Shown one piece after another: positions 1 to 9,028 of a stretch of 64,000 nt of DNA (position 1 is its first letter; the number at the start of each line of letters is the position of its first letter). A program made the translations under genes and the position numbers. The notes under the pieces are model-generated. The model did not search any database. It was not told the DNA's origin and saw nothing but the letters and a program-made list of their open reading frames with translations. This DNA comes from Micrococcales bacterium UBA7469. Its GTDB lineage: Bacteria > Actinomycetota > Actinomycetes > Actinomycetales > Microbacteriaceae. The stretch covers positions 62,001 to 126,000 of the forward strand of contig DLPB01000020.1 of the NCBI GenBank assembly GCA_002479805.1, in the 5' to 3' direction.

Positions 1-44
1 TCTTTCCAGCGTTCTTCGCTAAGTACTAAAAGCTAAAGAGAAGT

Positions 45-76
45 CCCCCGGGCCTTGAGGTCCGGGGGATTTTTTT
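45..76 (+). terminator. Intrinsic terminator of an upstream plus-strand gene
   Basis: A 10-bp inverted repeat (CCCCCGGGCC, loop TTGA, GGTCCGGGGG, one G-U pair) is followed by a run of seven T. This is the form of a rho-independent terminator for a plus-strand gene that ends at the left edge. Stop codons occur in all three plus frames between 20 and 36, so the gene that ends here cannot be named. Confidence 0.85.
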
Positions 77-81
77 ATCTC

Positions 82-546
82 TTAGTCAAACCATTCGGTA
101 GGTGGACCTAGGAAAAGCAAAAATGCGAATACCGCGGGGATTGCTAGCAGCAAAACCGCAAGCAAAACAATGGGGCGGGCGATAAACCAGCGGAAGGTCC
201 CGTCAATAAAGGACTTATCCCTAGGGTCTTCGCTCTTGCTGGTGCGCCAAGCACCATCAAGAGCCGAGGTTGCCACAAGCCTGCGCTCAAATGGAATGGT
301 GGCAAATGGAACAATCGCCAATCCAATCGCCAAGGCCAGCTTGCCAAACTTCCAGCGCTGATTGATGCCCACCAGCAGCGCGGTAACCGCATAACCCAAA
401 AAGACAGCACCGTGAATGCTTCCGGCGATTGTCACAATCGGTGGAAATGGGTCGCCTGCAGCACGAATGATTAGCGCTGAGATAAGCAGGGTCCAGGTGA
501 TTGCCTCACCTTTTGCGAAGGTAAGAAATAGTTGCTTTGGTTGCAC
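82..546 (-). CDS. DUF3817 family integral membrane protein
   Basis: A 154-residue protein that resembles the DUF3817 family of small actinobacterial membrane proteins of unknown function. The visible family pattern is an N-terminal F-x3-KGEA-xTW stretch, a following hydrophobic helix, an IHGAVFLGY segment and a helix ending near FATIPFERR. A final hydrophobic segment near the C-terminus gives about four membrane spans in all. The GTG at 546 is chosen because AAAGGAG lies 7-8 bases upstream. A longer reading from 615 would overlap the aminotransferase gene and lacks such a site. It lies 28 bp downstream of the aminotransferase on the same strand and may be co-transcribed. Function is unknown. 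Confidence 0.75.
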   Translation of the reverse strand: MQPKQLFLTFAKGEAITWTLLISALIIRAAGDPFPPIVTIAGSIHGAVFLGYAVTALLVGINQRWKFGKLALAIGLAIVPFATIPFERRLVATSALDGAWRTSKSEDPRDKSFIDGTFRWFIARPIVLLAVLLLAIPAVFAFLLFLGPPTEWFD

Positions 547-574
547 GAAGGCTCCTTTGGTTTCCCAAAAGAGT

Positions 575-1981
575 CTAGGCGCGCAGGGCCTTAGCCAACT
601 CCCTGAAGTGCTCAACCATCTTGTCCATGTCCTTCTGAGTGTGCATCAGAGATACCAACCACTGCTCATCGAGTCCCGGAGGGGTGATGATGCCACGGTT
701 GATGCCCCAGAGCCAGCTCAGCTCGGCAACGCCAAAGTCAACGTTTTTGAAGTCACGGTAGTTTCGCACCGGAGTCTTTGACCAGGTGATCGCTCCCTTG
801 AGACCCAAACCGATGGTGTGAGCGGGAAGCTCATACTCATTGATGATCTCGTTGATCTTGTTCAGGGTGTTTACGTTGATCTGCTCGGCCTTCTGCATCG
901 CCTTTGGAGTTACCAACTCTTCGACGGCCATAATCGCGGCCATCACAAGTGGGTTTCCGTTGTAGGTTCCGTAGTGCGCCATGCGACCATCGACCACGGC
1001 AGCCATGTACTTTTGCTTGCCGCCAAAGGCAGCAACTGGCAATCCGCCACCGATGCTCTTGGCCAGGGTGATTAGGTCCGGCTCTACTCCGGTTCTACCG
1101 GCAGCACCGGCTTCACCAGCGGTCAGACCGGTCTTTACCTCGTCGAAGATCAGTGCAATGTCGTACTTATCGCACAGTGCGCGGACACCAGGAAGGTAAC
1201 CCTCGTCCGGCAGCACGATGGAGATGTTCTCCATTACCGGTTCAAGCACAAACGCTGCGATCTTGTGAGCGTGCTCACTCATGATCTTTTCTAGATACTC
1301 GAGGTTGTTGTAGGGAACAACAAAGACCTCACCGGGCTCAACCTCGAATGGCACCTCAGGGGTTGGAGCATTGGCATCCCCGATGTTCTCAAGCTTTGGC
1401 TTTACCGATACCTGCAGTGGGTCGTAACCACCGTGGTAACCACCCTCCAGCTTGATGATTGCCTTTTTGCCATTGGCGGCTCTCGCGGTGCGAATCGCAT
1501 ACATCAGCGATTCGGTACCGGAGTTGGTAAAGCGAATCATGTCTAGGTTGAAGCGCTTCTTAAACAGCTCGGCAGCCTCGGTCGCAGTAGGCGAAGGGGT
1601 GACGAACAAGGTTCCGGTGCGGTTCAGTGCGCGCTTTACAAAGCGCACCACCTTTGGGTTTAGGTGTCCGACCATCATTGCGCCAAAGCCCATGGATAGA
1701 TCCAAGAGCTTGCGGCCGTCGACGTCCTTGACGTAAGCGCCCTTAGCGCTGGCTACCGAAATCGGGTATGGGTCCCAGTGTTGAAAGCTGGAGGTAACTC
1801 CAAGCGGTAGGGACTTGCTGGCTTTTACGTTCTCTTTGCCAGATAGTTTTGTGGTCTTTTGAAATAGCTCCCACTCTTTGACGAGTAGCTCTTTAACTCT
1901 GTCTTGATTTAGTTCTCTAGTGGTTGTCGGAACCACTCGGTATCCAGCAGGGTCGTGTTTTGGGTTATTCACTTGTGACAC
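575..1981 (-). CDS. Class III PLP-dependent aminotransferase (glutamate-1-semialdehyde aminomutase-like)
   Basis: A 468-residue fold-type I, class III aminotransferase. The core shows FTNSGTESLMYAIR for phosphate binding, EGGYHGGYD, the IFDEVKTG motif with the PLP-contacting Asp, and LAKSIGGGLPVAAFGG with the Schiff-base lysine. The overall pattern is closest to the GSA-aminomutase (HemL) branch of the class. An N-terminal extension of about 70 residues precedes the core, and the context gives no haem genes, so the substrate is open. The GTG start at 1981 has AAGGAG eight bases upstream. The longer frame from 2116 would run into the divergent photolyase promoter region and is not needed. Alternatives are an omega-transaminase or another amino-group transfer enzyme. 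Confidence 0.85.
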   Translation of the reverse strand: MSQVNNPKHDPAGYRVVPTTTRELNQDRVKELLVKEWELFQKTTKLSGKENVKASKSLPLGVTSSFQHWDPYPISVASAKGAYVKDVDGRKLLDLSMGFGAMMVGHLNPKVVRFVKRALNRTGTLFVTPSPTATEAAELFKKRFNLDMIRFTNSGTESLMYAIRTARAANGKKAIIKLEGGYHGGYDPLQVSVKPKLENIGDANAPTPEVPFEVEPGEVFVVPYNNLEYLEKIMSEHAHKIAAFVLEPVMENISIVLPDEGYLPGVRALCDKYDIALIFDEVKTGLTAGEAGAAGRTGVEPDLITLAKSIGGGLPVAAFGGKQKYMAAVVDGRMAHYGTYNGNPLVMAAIMAVEELVTPKAMQKAEQINVNTLNKINEIINEYELPAHTIGLGLKGAITWSKTPVRNYRDFKNVDFGVAELSWLWGINRGIITPPGLDEQWLVSLMHTQKDMDKMVEHFRELAKALRA

Positions 1982-2160
1982 GAGTATCACTCCTTTGTGT
2001 CCTCCCACTCTCCCACACAGTTTGAAAAAACGCCAATTCGCGCCACGCGAGTTCGCTAATGGGTGAAGAAGGGCTTGTTTTAGGCGATTGGAAATGATTT
2101 CACTAGCTTTTGGCATATACCTTGAAAGGCAATTGCACCTCGTCGACGAAAGGGCTGACT

Positions 2161-3600
2161 ATGCAGCTTCTGCTCGCCGACCAACTAGGTCCACACTTTG
2201 AACAAGAAGCAAAGTTGCTATTGCCGATCGTCGACAACCAATTCGCCAAGCGCAACTATCACCGGCAAAAAGCCCACCTGATTCGCTATGCCCAGCTGGC
2301 GCGTGCCAGGGCAGAGAATGTTGAAACTGTAAGGCTGGAAAGCTATCGAGAACTTAAAGACTTCCCGCAGCTAACCAGCATGGTTTCGGGTTCCTCACGA
2401 TCCTTTGATGCGCTTGCCGAAACACTTGGGATTACCAAACTTCGAAATCCGGGATTTTGCTCCGACAAAAGTGATTGGAATGCCTACCTCGCCAAGGCGG
2501 GTAAGCGGCTGCGACTTGAAGATTTCTACCGCATGCAGCGCACGCGACTAAGTCTTTTGATGAGCGCAGGTGAGCCAGTCGGGGGAAAGTGGAACTTCGA
2601 TGAGGACAATCGGCTGCCGCCACCAAAATCAGGCCTTGGCCTGCCGCTCCCATACCGACCAGAAGAAGATGAGCTTGATGCTCAGGTGCGAGTAGAGCTT
2701 GATGAACTGGAAAGATCCGGCAAAGCAAAATTCATCGGGGTTGACGCCCCACGCATCTTCCCGGGAGATCGTGAGCAGGCACTGGCCGCCCTAACTGATT
2801 TCATTACCAATCGGTTGGATCTTTTCGGGCCTTTTGAAGACGCGATGGATTCTCGGGACTGGACCATGGCGCACTCGATGCTTTCGGTGCCGATGAATCT
2901 TGGTTTGCTCTCACCGCTTGAGGTAGTCCAGGCTGCGGTTACTGCTTATGAATCGGGGGCAGCGCGATTGGCGAGTGTCGAAGGTTTCGTGCGGCAAATC
3001 ATCGGTTGGCGAGATTATGTCTGGCAGCTCTACTGGCACTTTGATGCTGGTTACGAAAACCTAAATGAGCTGGCCGCAACCAACGAAATCCCAGCCGGAT
3101 GGCAGGACCTTAGTGCGGATGGCATCGAAGCCAATTGCCTTTCCAGCACCCTCAAAGATGTGAGTGAACGGGCTTGGAGCCACCACATTCCAAGGCTTAT
3201 GGTGCTGGGCAATACCGCACTGCAGCGCGGCTTCGATCCAAAGTCCGTAAACGATTGGTTTATTGATGCCTTCGCCGATGGCACTCCATGGGTAATGCCC
3301 GCGAATGTGATTGGAATGTCGCTCTATGCCGATGGCGGCAAGATGTCGACCAAGCCATATGCCGCCGGTGGTGCATACATAAAAAAGATGAGCAACTACT
3401 GCGGCTCTTGCAGGTTTAACCCAGCGGTTCGAGTCGGCGAAGATGCCTGCCCATTCACCGCTGGCTACTGGAACTTTCTTTCCAAAAACAGCGGGCGGCT
3501 GCGCAGCAATCACCGGATTCGTCAACCGATGGCCGGCCTCAAACGGCTAACAGATTTAGAACAATTGCTCGAGCAGGAGAAAAAACGGGAATCGCTTTGA
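2161..3600 (+). CDS. Iron-sulfur cryptochrome/photolyase (FeS-BCP / PhrB-like, DPRP family)
   Basis: A 479-residue member of the deoxyribodipyrimidine photolyase-related family, the bacterial (6-4) photolyases and cryptochromes with FAD and a [4Fe-4S] cluster. The N-terminus MQLLLADQLGPHF matches the family antenna domain. The C-terminal FAD domain contains ASVEGFVRQIIGWRDYVW and TPWVMPANVIGMS. Four cysteines are placed as in PhrB: one in EANCLSS, two in NYCGSC and one in DACPF. The expected role is light-driven repair of UV photoproducts. The ATG at 2161 follows GAAAGGG. The next gene starts 22 bp downstream, so a small light or stress operon is plausible. Repair versus sensory role cannot be decided from sequence. 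Confidence 0.9.
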   Translation: MQLLLADQLGPHFEQEAKLLLPIVDNQFAKRNYHRQKAHLIRYAQLARARAENVETVRLESYRELKDFPQLTSMVSGSSRSFDALAETLGITKLRNPGFCSDKSDWNAYLAKAGKRLRLEDFYRMQRTRLSLLMSAGEPVGGKWNFDEDNRLPPPKSGLGLPLPYRPEEDELDAQVRVELDELERSGKAKFIGVDAPRIFPGDREQALAALTDFITNRLDLFGPFEDAMDSRDWTMAHSMLSVPMNLGLLSPLEVVQAAVTAYESGAARLASVEGFVRQIIGWRDYVWQLYWHFDAGYENLNELAATNEIPAGWQDLSADGIEANCLSSTLKDVSERAWSHHIPRLMVLGNTALQRGFDPKSVNDWFIDAFADGTPWVMPANVIGMSLYADGGKMSTKPYAAGGAYIKKMSNYCGSCRFNPAVRVGEDACPFTAGYWNFLSKNSGRLRSNHRIRQPMAGLKRLTDLEQLLEQEKKRESL

Positions 3601-3622
3601 ACAGGCGCAGGTTCTAGAGCTC

Positions 3623-5149
3623 ATGCCGAATGAGATTTCCGCCGGACTTACGATTCTCAAAGATGAGAGCGGTAAACCTGCGCTCTGCCTGGTCACCGGT
3701 GCCACCGGCTACATTGGCGGTCGATTGATTGCCCAGTTGCTGGACGCCGGCTACCGAGTGAGAGTGCTGGCAAGAAATCCGCAGCGCCTTCGTAATCACC
3801 CTTGGATCAACCAGGTCGAGGTGATAGAGGGTGACGCTAACGACACTGCGTCTTTAGATAAGGCACTCAATGGCGTCGCAGTTGCCTACTACCTGCTGCA
3901 TGCGCTTTTGGTGAAGGGTGACTTTGAGCAGCTAGAGCGCAAAATGGCAAAAGACTTTGGTGCTGCCGCCAAGCGCAATGGCGTTGGCAAGATCATCTAC
4001 CTCGGTGGCATCATTACCCCGGGTCAAGAAGCTTCCCCTCACCTACAGGCTAGAGTCGACACCGGACGCCTTCTTGCTGACTCAGGCGTGCCGACCTTTG
4101 AGCTTCGGGCCGGAGTGGTGATTGGCTCGGGCTCTGCCTCATTTGAAATGTTGCGCTACCTAACCGAGCGGCTGCCGATCATGACCACCCCGAAGTGGGT
4201 GAAGAACCGCATTCAACCCATTGCGGTTAGAGACGTGCTGCGCTATCTCACAGGCTGCGCTGGTTTGAATGCCAGCGATGCGAGAGTTTATGAAATTGCA
4301 GGTCCTGAGGTGTTTACCTATGCCGAGATGATGCAGGCCTATGCCAAGGTTGCTGGGCTTAGAAAGCGGATCATCATTCCCCTGCCAGTGCTAACCCCCA
4401 GGCTCTCGAGCGGCTGGGTTGGGTTGGTCACCCCGGTTCCAGTGACACTTGCTCGGCGCTTGGTTGACAGCCTAAAAAACGAGGTGGTTGCCACCGACCA
4501 TCGGATTCGAGACTTAATTGCTGACCCCGAGGGTGGTCTAACTAATTTTGAACGTGCGGTTGGCCTGGCGCTGGTGAAGATCAAGGAAGCTCGGGTTGAG
4601 ACCCGCTGGTCGGATGCCTCCTCCCCTGGCACCCCATCGGAACCGCTGCCAACCGATCCCGATTGGGCTGGTGGTTCGCTGTATAAAGACGTGCGAATTG
4701 CTCGCACTCAAGACAGCATCGCCGAAGTTTGGAAGCGGGTTGAGGCCATCGGTGGAGACAATGGCTACTCAACAGCGAGCTGGGCCTGGGAGCTGCGCGG
4801 CATCATGGACCGGATGGTTGGTGGCGTTGGATTGCGTCGCGGCCGCCGTGACCCAAACCACCTGGCAGTTGGTGACGCTCTAGATTTTTGGCGAGTCGAG
4901 GAGGTCATCCCCGAGAAACTCTTGAGGCTTCGAGCCGAGATGAAATTGCCGGGGTTGGCATGGTTGGAATTTGGCCTTGAGGTCGATGAGGAGACCGGGG
5001 GAACGATACTGACCCAGGTGGCAATCTTTGCTCCGCGAGGTTTATTTGGTCAGCTCTACTGGTGGGCAGTTTGGCCAATGCACGGCTTGGTTTTCCCATC
5101 CATGGCCAAATCGCTGGCGGGTTCAAATAAAGTAACCAAACGCGCCTAA
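3623..5149 (+). CDS. SDR-family NAD(P)-binding protein fused to a DUF2867 domain
   Basis: A 508-residue two-domain protein. Residues about 20-310 form an atypical short-chain dehydrogenase with the nucleotide-binding motif TGATGYIG at 25-32 and an NmrA-like layout. YLGGI follows the central strand, but no clear YxxxK catalytic pair is visible. Residues about 340-500 match DUF2867, including YSTASWAWELRGIMDRMVGG and a Trp-rich end. The start ATG at 3623 has only a weak upstream CAGG, so the exact start is less certain. It sits 22 bp behind the photolyase gene, and such SDR/DUF2867 proteins recur near photolyases in actinobacteria from general knowledge. Substrate is unknown. Confidence 0.8.
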   Translation: MPNEISAGLTILKDESGKPALCLVTGATGYIGGRLIAQLLDAGYRVRVLARNPQRLRNHPWINQVEVIEGDANDTASLDKALNGVAVAYYLLHALLVKGDFEQLERKMAKDFGAAAKRNGVGKIIYLGGIITPGQEASPHLQARVDTGRLLADSGVPTFELRAGVVIGSGSASFEMLRYLTERLPIMTTPKWVKNRIQPIAVRDVLRYLTGCAGLNASDARVYEIAGPEVFTYAEMMQAYAKVAGLRKRIIIPLPVLTPRLSSGWVGLVTPVPVTLARRLVDSLKNEVVATDHRIRDLIADPEGGLTNFERAVGLALVKIKEARVETRWSDASSPGTPSEPLPTDPDWAGGSLYKDVRIARTQDSIAEVWKRVEAIGGDNGYSTASWAWELRGIMDRMVGGVGLRRGRRDPNHLAVGDALDFWRVEEVIPEKLLRLRAEMKLPGLAWLEFGLEVDEETGGTILTQVAIFAPRGLFGQLYWWAVWPMHGLVFPSMAKSLAGSNKVTKRA

Positions 5150-5168
5150 AAAAGTGAGTTGGTAGCAA

Positions 5169-6149
5169 ATGGCAAATGTTCGTTGGGCAATGGTCGGCAC
5201 AGGCTTGATGGCAGATCTGATTTTGCGAGATTTTCCACTCAGTGAAAAAACCACGCTTTCAGCTCTGGTCTCCAGAGACACTGCTCGAGCTGAGGCCAAG
5301 TTGGCTGAGGTTGGCATTACTGCCCGCGGCTTGAGCTTCGAGCAGGCGATCGCTGACCCAGAGATTGACCTGATTTACATCGCATCCCCCCACTCCGAGC
5401 ACTTCTGGATGGCCAAGGCTGCACTCGATGCCGGCAAGCACATCCTGGTTGAGAAGTCATTCATGAACGATGCTGCCGAGGCCGAAACTATTTACTCTCT
5501 TGCAAGGCAAAAGGGCCTGTTCTCCATGGAGGCGATGTGGATGAAGTTCATGCCGCTGCACAATGAGCTAATTGAAATTGTGAAATCAGGACGCATCGGT
5601 CAGCTGCGACTGATCGAGGCTAACTTTGGTTTCTTGCGAACTTTCGATGAGAGCCACCGACTGTTTAACAAAGAGCTCGGCGGCGGCTCAACCCTCGATC
5701 AAGGTGTTTACACCACTACCCTCAATCGCTGGTTTGCGGATAGCCCAATCAAGCAGCAGTCAACCAGTGGCTATAACTATCCAAATGGCGTTGATGCCCT
5801 GGCGATGACAAGTTTTGAATTTGAAAATGGTGTTGTAGGTCGCGGTAATTCATCACTTGGCACCGCGCTGGGGCTGGCCGCTCGCCTGGTCGGCGACCTC
5901 GGAATCATCGAGATTCAAGAGGCATTTTGGAACTCTACCGATGCGACCATCAAGACCTATCAGCCAAACAGTGACGTTGCCCACATCGAACAGATATCCA
6001 GAGCTCGCAAGGGCGCAGGATACATTCACATGATTGAGGCGGTTAGCAACTCGGTGCTAGCCGGAGAACTTGAGAACAGCCAGCACACCCATGCATTCTC
6101 AATTGAGGTAATGCACTCGCTGGATAAAACCCGAGCCGATCTGAACTAG
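5169..6149 (+). CDS. Gfo/Idh/MocA family oxidoreductase
   Basis: A 326-residue NAD(P)-dependent oxidoreductase of the Gfo/Idh/MocA type, closest by pattern to the dihydrodiol dehydrogenase-like branch. A Rossmann motif VGTGLMA lies near residue 9. IYIASPHSEHFWMAKAAL and the dinucleotide/catalytic motif HILVEKS are at about 71-97, where the more usual proline of EKP is serine. The C-terminal domain has GGGSTLDQGVYTTTL, the usual region of the catalytic aspartate or histidine. It begins 19 bp after the SDR gene and overlaps the convergent carboxypeptidase gene by 4 bp. The likely substrate is a sugar or cyclic alcohol but cannot be named. Confidence 0.85.
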   Translation: MANVRWAMVGTGLMADLILRDFPLSEKTTLSALVSRDTARAEAKLAEVGITARGLSFEQAIADPEIDLIYIASPHSEHFWMAKAALDAGKHILVEKSFMNDAAEAETIYSLARQKGLFSMEAMWMKFMPLHNELIEIVKSGRIGQLRLIEANFGFLRTFDESHRLFNKELGGGSTLDQGVYTTTLNRWFADSPIKQQSTSGYNYPNGVDALAMTSFEFENGVVGRGNSSLGTALGLAARLVGDLGIIEIQEAFWNSTDATIKTYQPNSDVAHIEQISRARKGAGYIHMIEAVSNSVLAGELENSQHTHAFSIEVMHSLDKTRADLN

Positions 6150-7435
6150 CTGTTCAGGCTCGCCCCGCACTGGTAGAAGCGATAAACCAAGTTGTCCATC
6201 GCTAGGCGATGATTGGCATTGGCTCGATCGGCAAGGTTGTAGACCGTGAAGATCAACTCAGTCCCGTCTTTGGCAATCAAGAAGCCGGCCAGCGAATACC
6301 CGGTAAGGATGTAGCCGGTCTTGGCAATTACCTTGCCCTTGGAATCCACCTTGCTTCCGGTTGCAAAGCGCGAGCGCAGCGAGCCGCTTTGCCCTGAAAC
6401 TGGAAGTCCAGCTTTTAGGTATTCGTACTCACCGGCCCCCTGGTTTACCAAAACCAATAGGTCGTTGATTAGCGCTGCCGGAACCTGGTTCAATCTCGAA
6501 AGTCCCGATGCATCAACGATTGAAATTTTTGAGGTGTCGAGGCCTCTGGCCTTCAAGACTTTTTTGTAAAGCGGGGTGAGCGAAGCCATGCTGCCGTCGA
6601 GGCCGTATCTAATTGATGCCACTCGACCCAGTGCCTCGGCGATTGAGTTGTCCGAGACCCGAAGCATGTTTGCGATTAGTTCACTGACCGGTCTTGATTG
6701 CACGCTGGCAATCACAACCGAGTCGCTCGGAGCCTTGGCCGAGGTGGCCCTCAGACCCGAAGCCAAGCCTTGCTTGTTTAGCGATGCCACAAACAGATCC
6801 CCTGCCTGCTTCACAGGAGCCGAGGTGCGCTGGGCGAGCCAATAATTGGGGTTTTTGGTGCTGGTGATTCTCGCCGCATCGATCTGAAGTGCGGAAACCG
6901 GAGCCATGTAGCCGGAGGAAAGCCCCAGCTTGCTCCAGGTCGGGTGCCACTCTTTATCGCCGCCAAATAGCGAACTATCCACCGAGACCGCCGAGATTGA
7001 GACCGAACTGGCTTTAGCCCAGGCGGCAATCTGCTTGGTCAGGGTGTCAAGCTTTGGGGCTTTTGCGTAGTAAGAGGTGATGTTGCCCGGCATCCGAGAC
7101 AGCGTGATATCCCCAGCTCCAACCAGGTAAATTCGGCTTGGATCTTTCGGGCTCACCACAACACTGGTGGTGATGCGGTAGTCGGGTCCCAAGACATCGA
7201 GTGCGACGGCAGCGGTAAGCACCTTCATCACCGATGCGGTTCTGGCCGGTTGCTGCTCGTCTTTTGAAAACAGCGTCTCACCGGTTGTGGCATTGAGCAC
7301 CTCGACGTGCAGCTGCTTGATGTTCTTGCTGGTCAACTGCTTATCTAGGGTGCAGCTAGCGTGAGCCGGGGTTGGAAACAGTGCCGTGATTGCCAAGCTA
7401 ATGGCTAAAAGTAGGGATTTAGATCGAGTTTGCAT
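6146..7435 (-). CDS. dacB: D-alanyl-D-alanine carboxypeptidase/endopeptidase, PBP4 type (peptidase S13)
   Basis: A 429-residue exported low-molecular-weight penicillin-binding protein that trims or cleaves peptidoglycan cross-links. A signal peptide covers about residues 1-26 with a hydrophobic run and a PTPAHA end. The serine motif is S68-V-M-K71 in ARTASVMKVL, the second motif is SDN in RVSDNSIAE and the third is KTG in AKTGYIL. The long insert between the first two motifs fits the S13 family. No Shine-Dalgarno sequence precedes the ATG at 7435. A TAGTTT element lies nine bases upstream, so the transcript may be nearly leaderless. It is convergent with the Gfo gene and divergent from gnd. 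Confidence 0.9.
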   Translation of the reverse strand: MQTRSKSLLLAISLAITALFPTPAHASCTLDKQLTSKNIKQLHVEVLNATTGETLFSKDEQQPARTASVMKVLTAAVALDVLGPDYRITTSVVVSPKDPSRIYLVGAGDITLSRMPGNITSYYAKAPKLDTLTKQIAAWAKASSVSISAVSVDSSLFGGDKEWHPTWSKLGLSSGYMAPVSALQIDAARITSTKNPNYWLAQRTSAPVKQAGDLFVASLNKQGLASGLRATSAKAPSDSVVIASVQSRPVSELIANMLRVSDNSIAEALGRVASIRYGLDGSMASLTPLYKKVLKARGLDTSKISIVDASGLSRLNQVPAALINDLLVLVNQGAGEYEYLKAGLPVSGQSGSLRSRFATGSKVDSKGKVIAKTGYILTGYSLAGFLIAKDGTELIFTVYNLADRANANHRLAMDNLVYRFYQCGASLNS

Positions 7436-7569
7436 GCTTGGGCAAAACTAACAGCTAGCGCCAAATACCCGCCTCTGGCTCGCCAAAGTAGGGTAACCTA
7501 ATAGAAATTTCCGCCCATTGTTGCGCGTGTAGCCTGAGCAGTTTCCAATCCCATTTCTAAAGGAATTTC

Positions 7570-9018
7570 ATGTCAGACAAAGCAAATATTGGTGTCGTAG
7601 GTCTTGCCGTCATGGGCTCGAACCTGGCCCGAAACCTAGCCTCGCGCGAGGGTAACAGGGTTGCGATCTACAACCGCTCGGTTGAGCGCACCACCTTGCT
7701 GGTGAACGAGCACCCTGAGGCCAACTTCATCCCGAGCGAGAACATCGACGCCTTCGTCGCCTCGCTAGCCAAGCCAAGAACCGCAATCATCATGGTTCAG
7801 GCCGGAGCTGGAACCGACGCTGTAATCAACCAGCTTGCCGAGCGCTTTGAGCCGGGCGACATCATCGTTGATGGTGGAAACGCACTGTTTACCGACACCC
7901 TTCGTCGCGAAAAGGAAGTCAGCGCCAAGGGCATCCACTTTGTCGGTGCTGGTATTTCCGGTGGTGAGGAGGGTGCGCTAAAGGGACCTTCGATCATGCC
8001 TGGTGGCTCTGCTGAGGCCTACAAGACCCTGGGTCCAATCCTTGCCTCCATCGCAGCTATCGCAGAGGGTGAACCATGTGTTACCCACGTTGGCACCGAT
8101 GGTGCTGGTCACTTTGTCAAGATGATTCACAACGGCATCGAATACGCCGACATGCAGTTGATTGCTGAGGCCTACGACATTCTGCGCCAGGCCGGTGGCT
8201 TCTCCCCTGCCGAGATCTCAGAGATCTTCAGCCAGTGGAACCAAGGCGAACTAGAGAGCTACCTGATCGAGATCACCGCTGAGGTGCTCAAGCAGGTTGA
8301 TGCCAAGACTGGTAAGCCATTTGTAGATGTAGTTATGGATGCAGCAGGTTCTAAGGGAACCGGTGTCTGGACCGTGCAGACCGCACTGAACCTGGGCACT
8401 CCGGTTTCCGGAATTGCTGAGGCAGTATTTGCCAGAAGCCTGTCCTCGCAATCCAGCCAACGTGCGGGCAATGCCGGCATGGCAAGCCACACCACAAAGT
8501 GGTCGGTTAGCGATAAGGCTGCATTTGTTGAGGATGTTCGCAAGGCACTTTACGCCTCAAAGATCATCGCCTACGCCCAGGGCTTCGACGCGATTCGCGC
8601 CGGTGCCAAGGAGTATGGCTGGACCATCAACCTGGGTGCGGTATCGAAGATCTGGCGTGGTGGCTGCATCATTCGCGCCCAGTTCCTAAACCGCATTGCA
8701 GATGCCTACGGCAAGAACGAGAACCTACTGAGCTTGCTATTTGATGACTACTTCGCCAAGGCAATCGATGCATCGCTTGCTTCCTGGAGATCGGTTGTTG
8801 CTCACAGCTCGCTAGCTGGAATTCCAAACCCGGCGTTCGCATCTTCGTTGAGCTACTACGACGGATTGCGCGCTGAGCGTTTGCCTGCGGCTTTAGTTCA
8901 GGGGCAGCGTGACTTCTTTGGTGCTCACACCTACAAGCGAGTTGACCGCGAGGGCGTGTTCCACACCCTTTGGTCTGGCGATCGCTCGGAGATCGAAACC
9001 ACACCATCTAGCCACTAG
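7570..9018 (+). CDS. gnd: 6-phosphogluconate dehydrogenase, decarboxylating
   Basis: A 482-residue enzyme of the oxidative pentose phosphate pathway that converts 6-phosphogluconate to ribulose 5-phosphate and CO2, producing NADPH. The N-terminal Rossmann motif is GLAVMGSNLARN, and YNRS marks the NADP-binding turn typical of the long, NADP-dependent form. The substrate and catalytic segment GHFVKMIHNGIEY carries the lysine, histidine and asparagine, and GAGISGGEEGA is present. Length matches the family. AAAGGAA six bases before the ATG supports the start. A divergent 134-bp gap separates it from dacB and a DMT exporter follows after 10 bp. Confidence 0.97.
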   Translation: MSDKANIGVVGLAVMGSNLARNLASREGNRVAIYNRSVERTTLLVNEHPEANFIPSENIDAFVASLAKPRTAIIMVQAGAGTDAVINQLAERFEPGDIIVDGGNALFTDTLRREKEVSAKGIHFVGAGISGGEEGALKGPSIMPGGSAEAYKTLGPILASIAAIAEGEPCVTHVGTDGAGHFVKMIHNGIEYADMQLIAEAYDILRQAGGFSPAEISEIFSQWNQGELESYLIEITAEVLKQVDAKTGKPFVDVVMDAAGSKGTGVWTVQTALNLGTPVSGIAEAVFARSLSSQSSQRAGNAGMASHTTKWSVSDKAAFVEDVRKALYASKIIAYAQGFDAIRAGAKEYGWTINLGAVSKIWRGGCIIRAQFLNRIADAYGKNENLLSLLFDDYFAKAIDASLASWRSVVAHSSLAGIPNPAFASSLSYYDGLRAERLPAALVQGQRDFFGAHTYKRVDREGVFHTLWSGDRSEIETTPSSH

Positions 9019-9028
9019 ATTTCATTAG

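Noticed and set aside
1..36. Short plus-strand coding tail at the left edge
   Set aside because: Three frames end within 36 bases (for example FPAFFAKY and LSSVLR), and nothing distinguishes the true one, so no gene is annotated.
547..615. Longer start for the DUF3817 protein (23 extra residues)
   Set aside because: The extension overlaps the aminotransferase stop region, has no ribosome binding site, and lies before the family's normal N-terminus.
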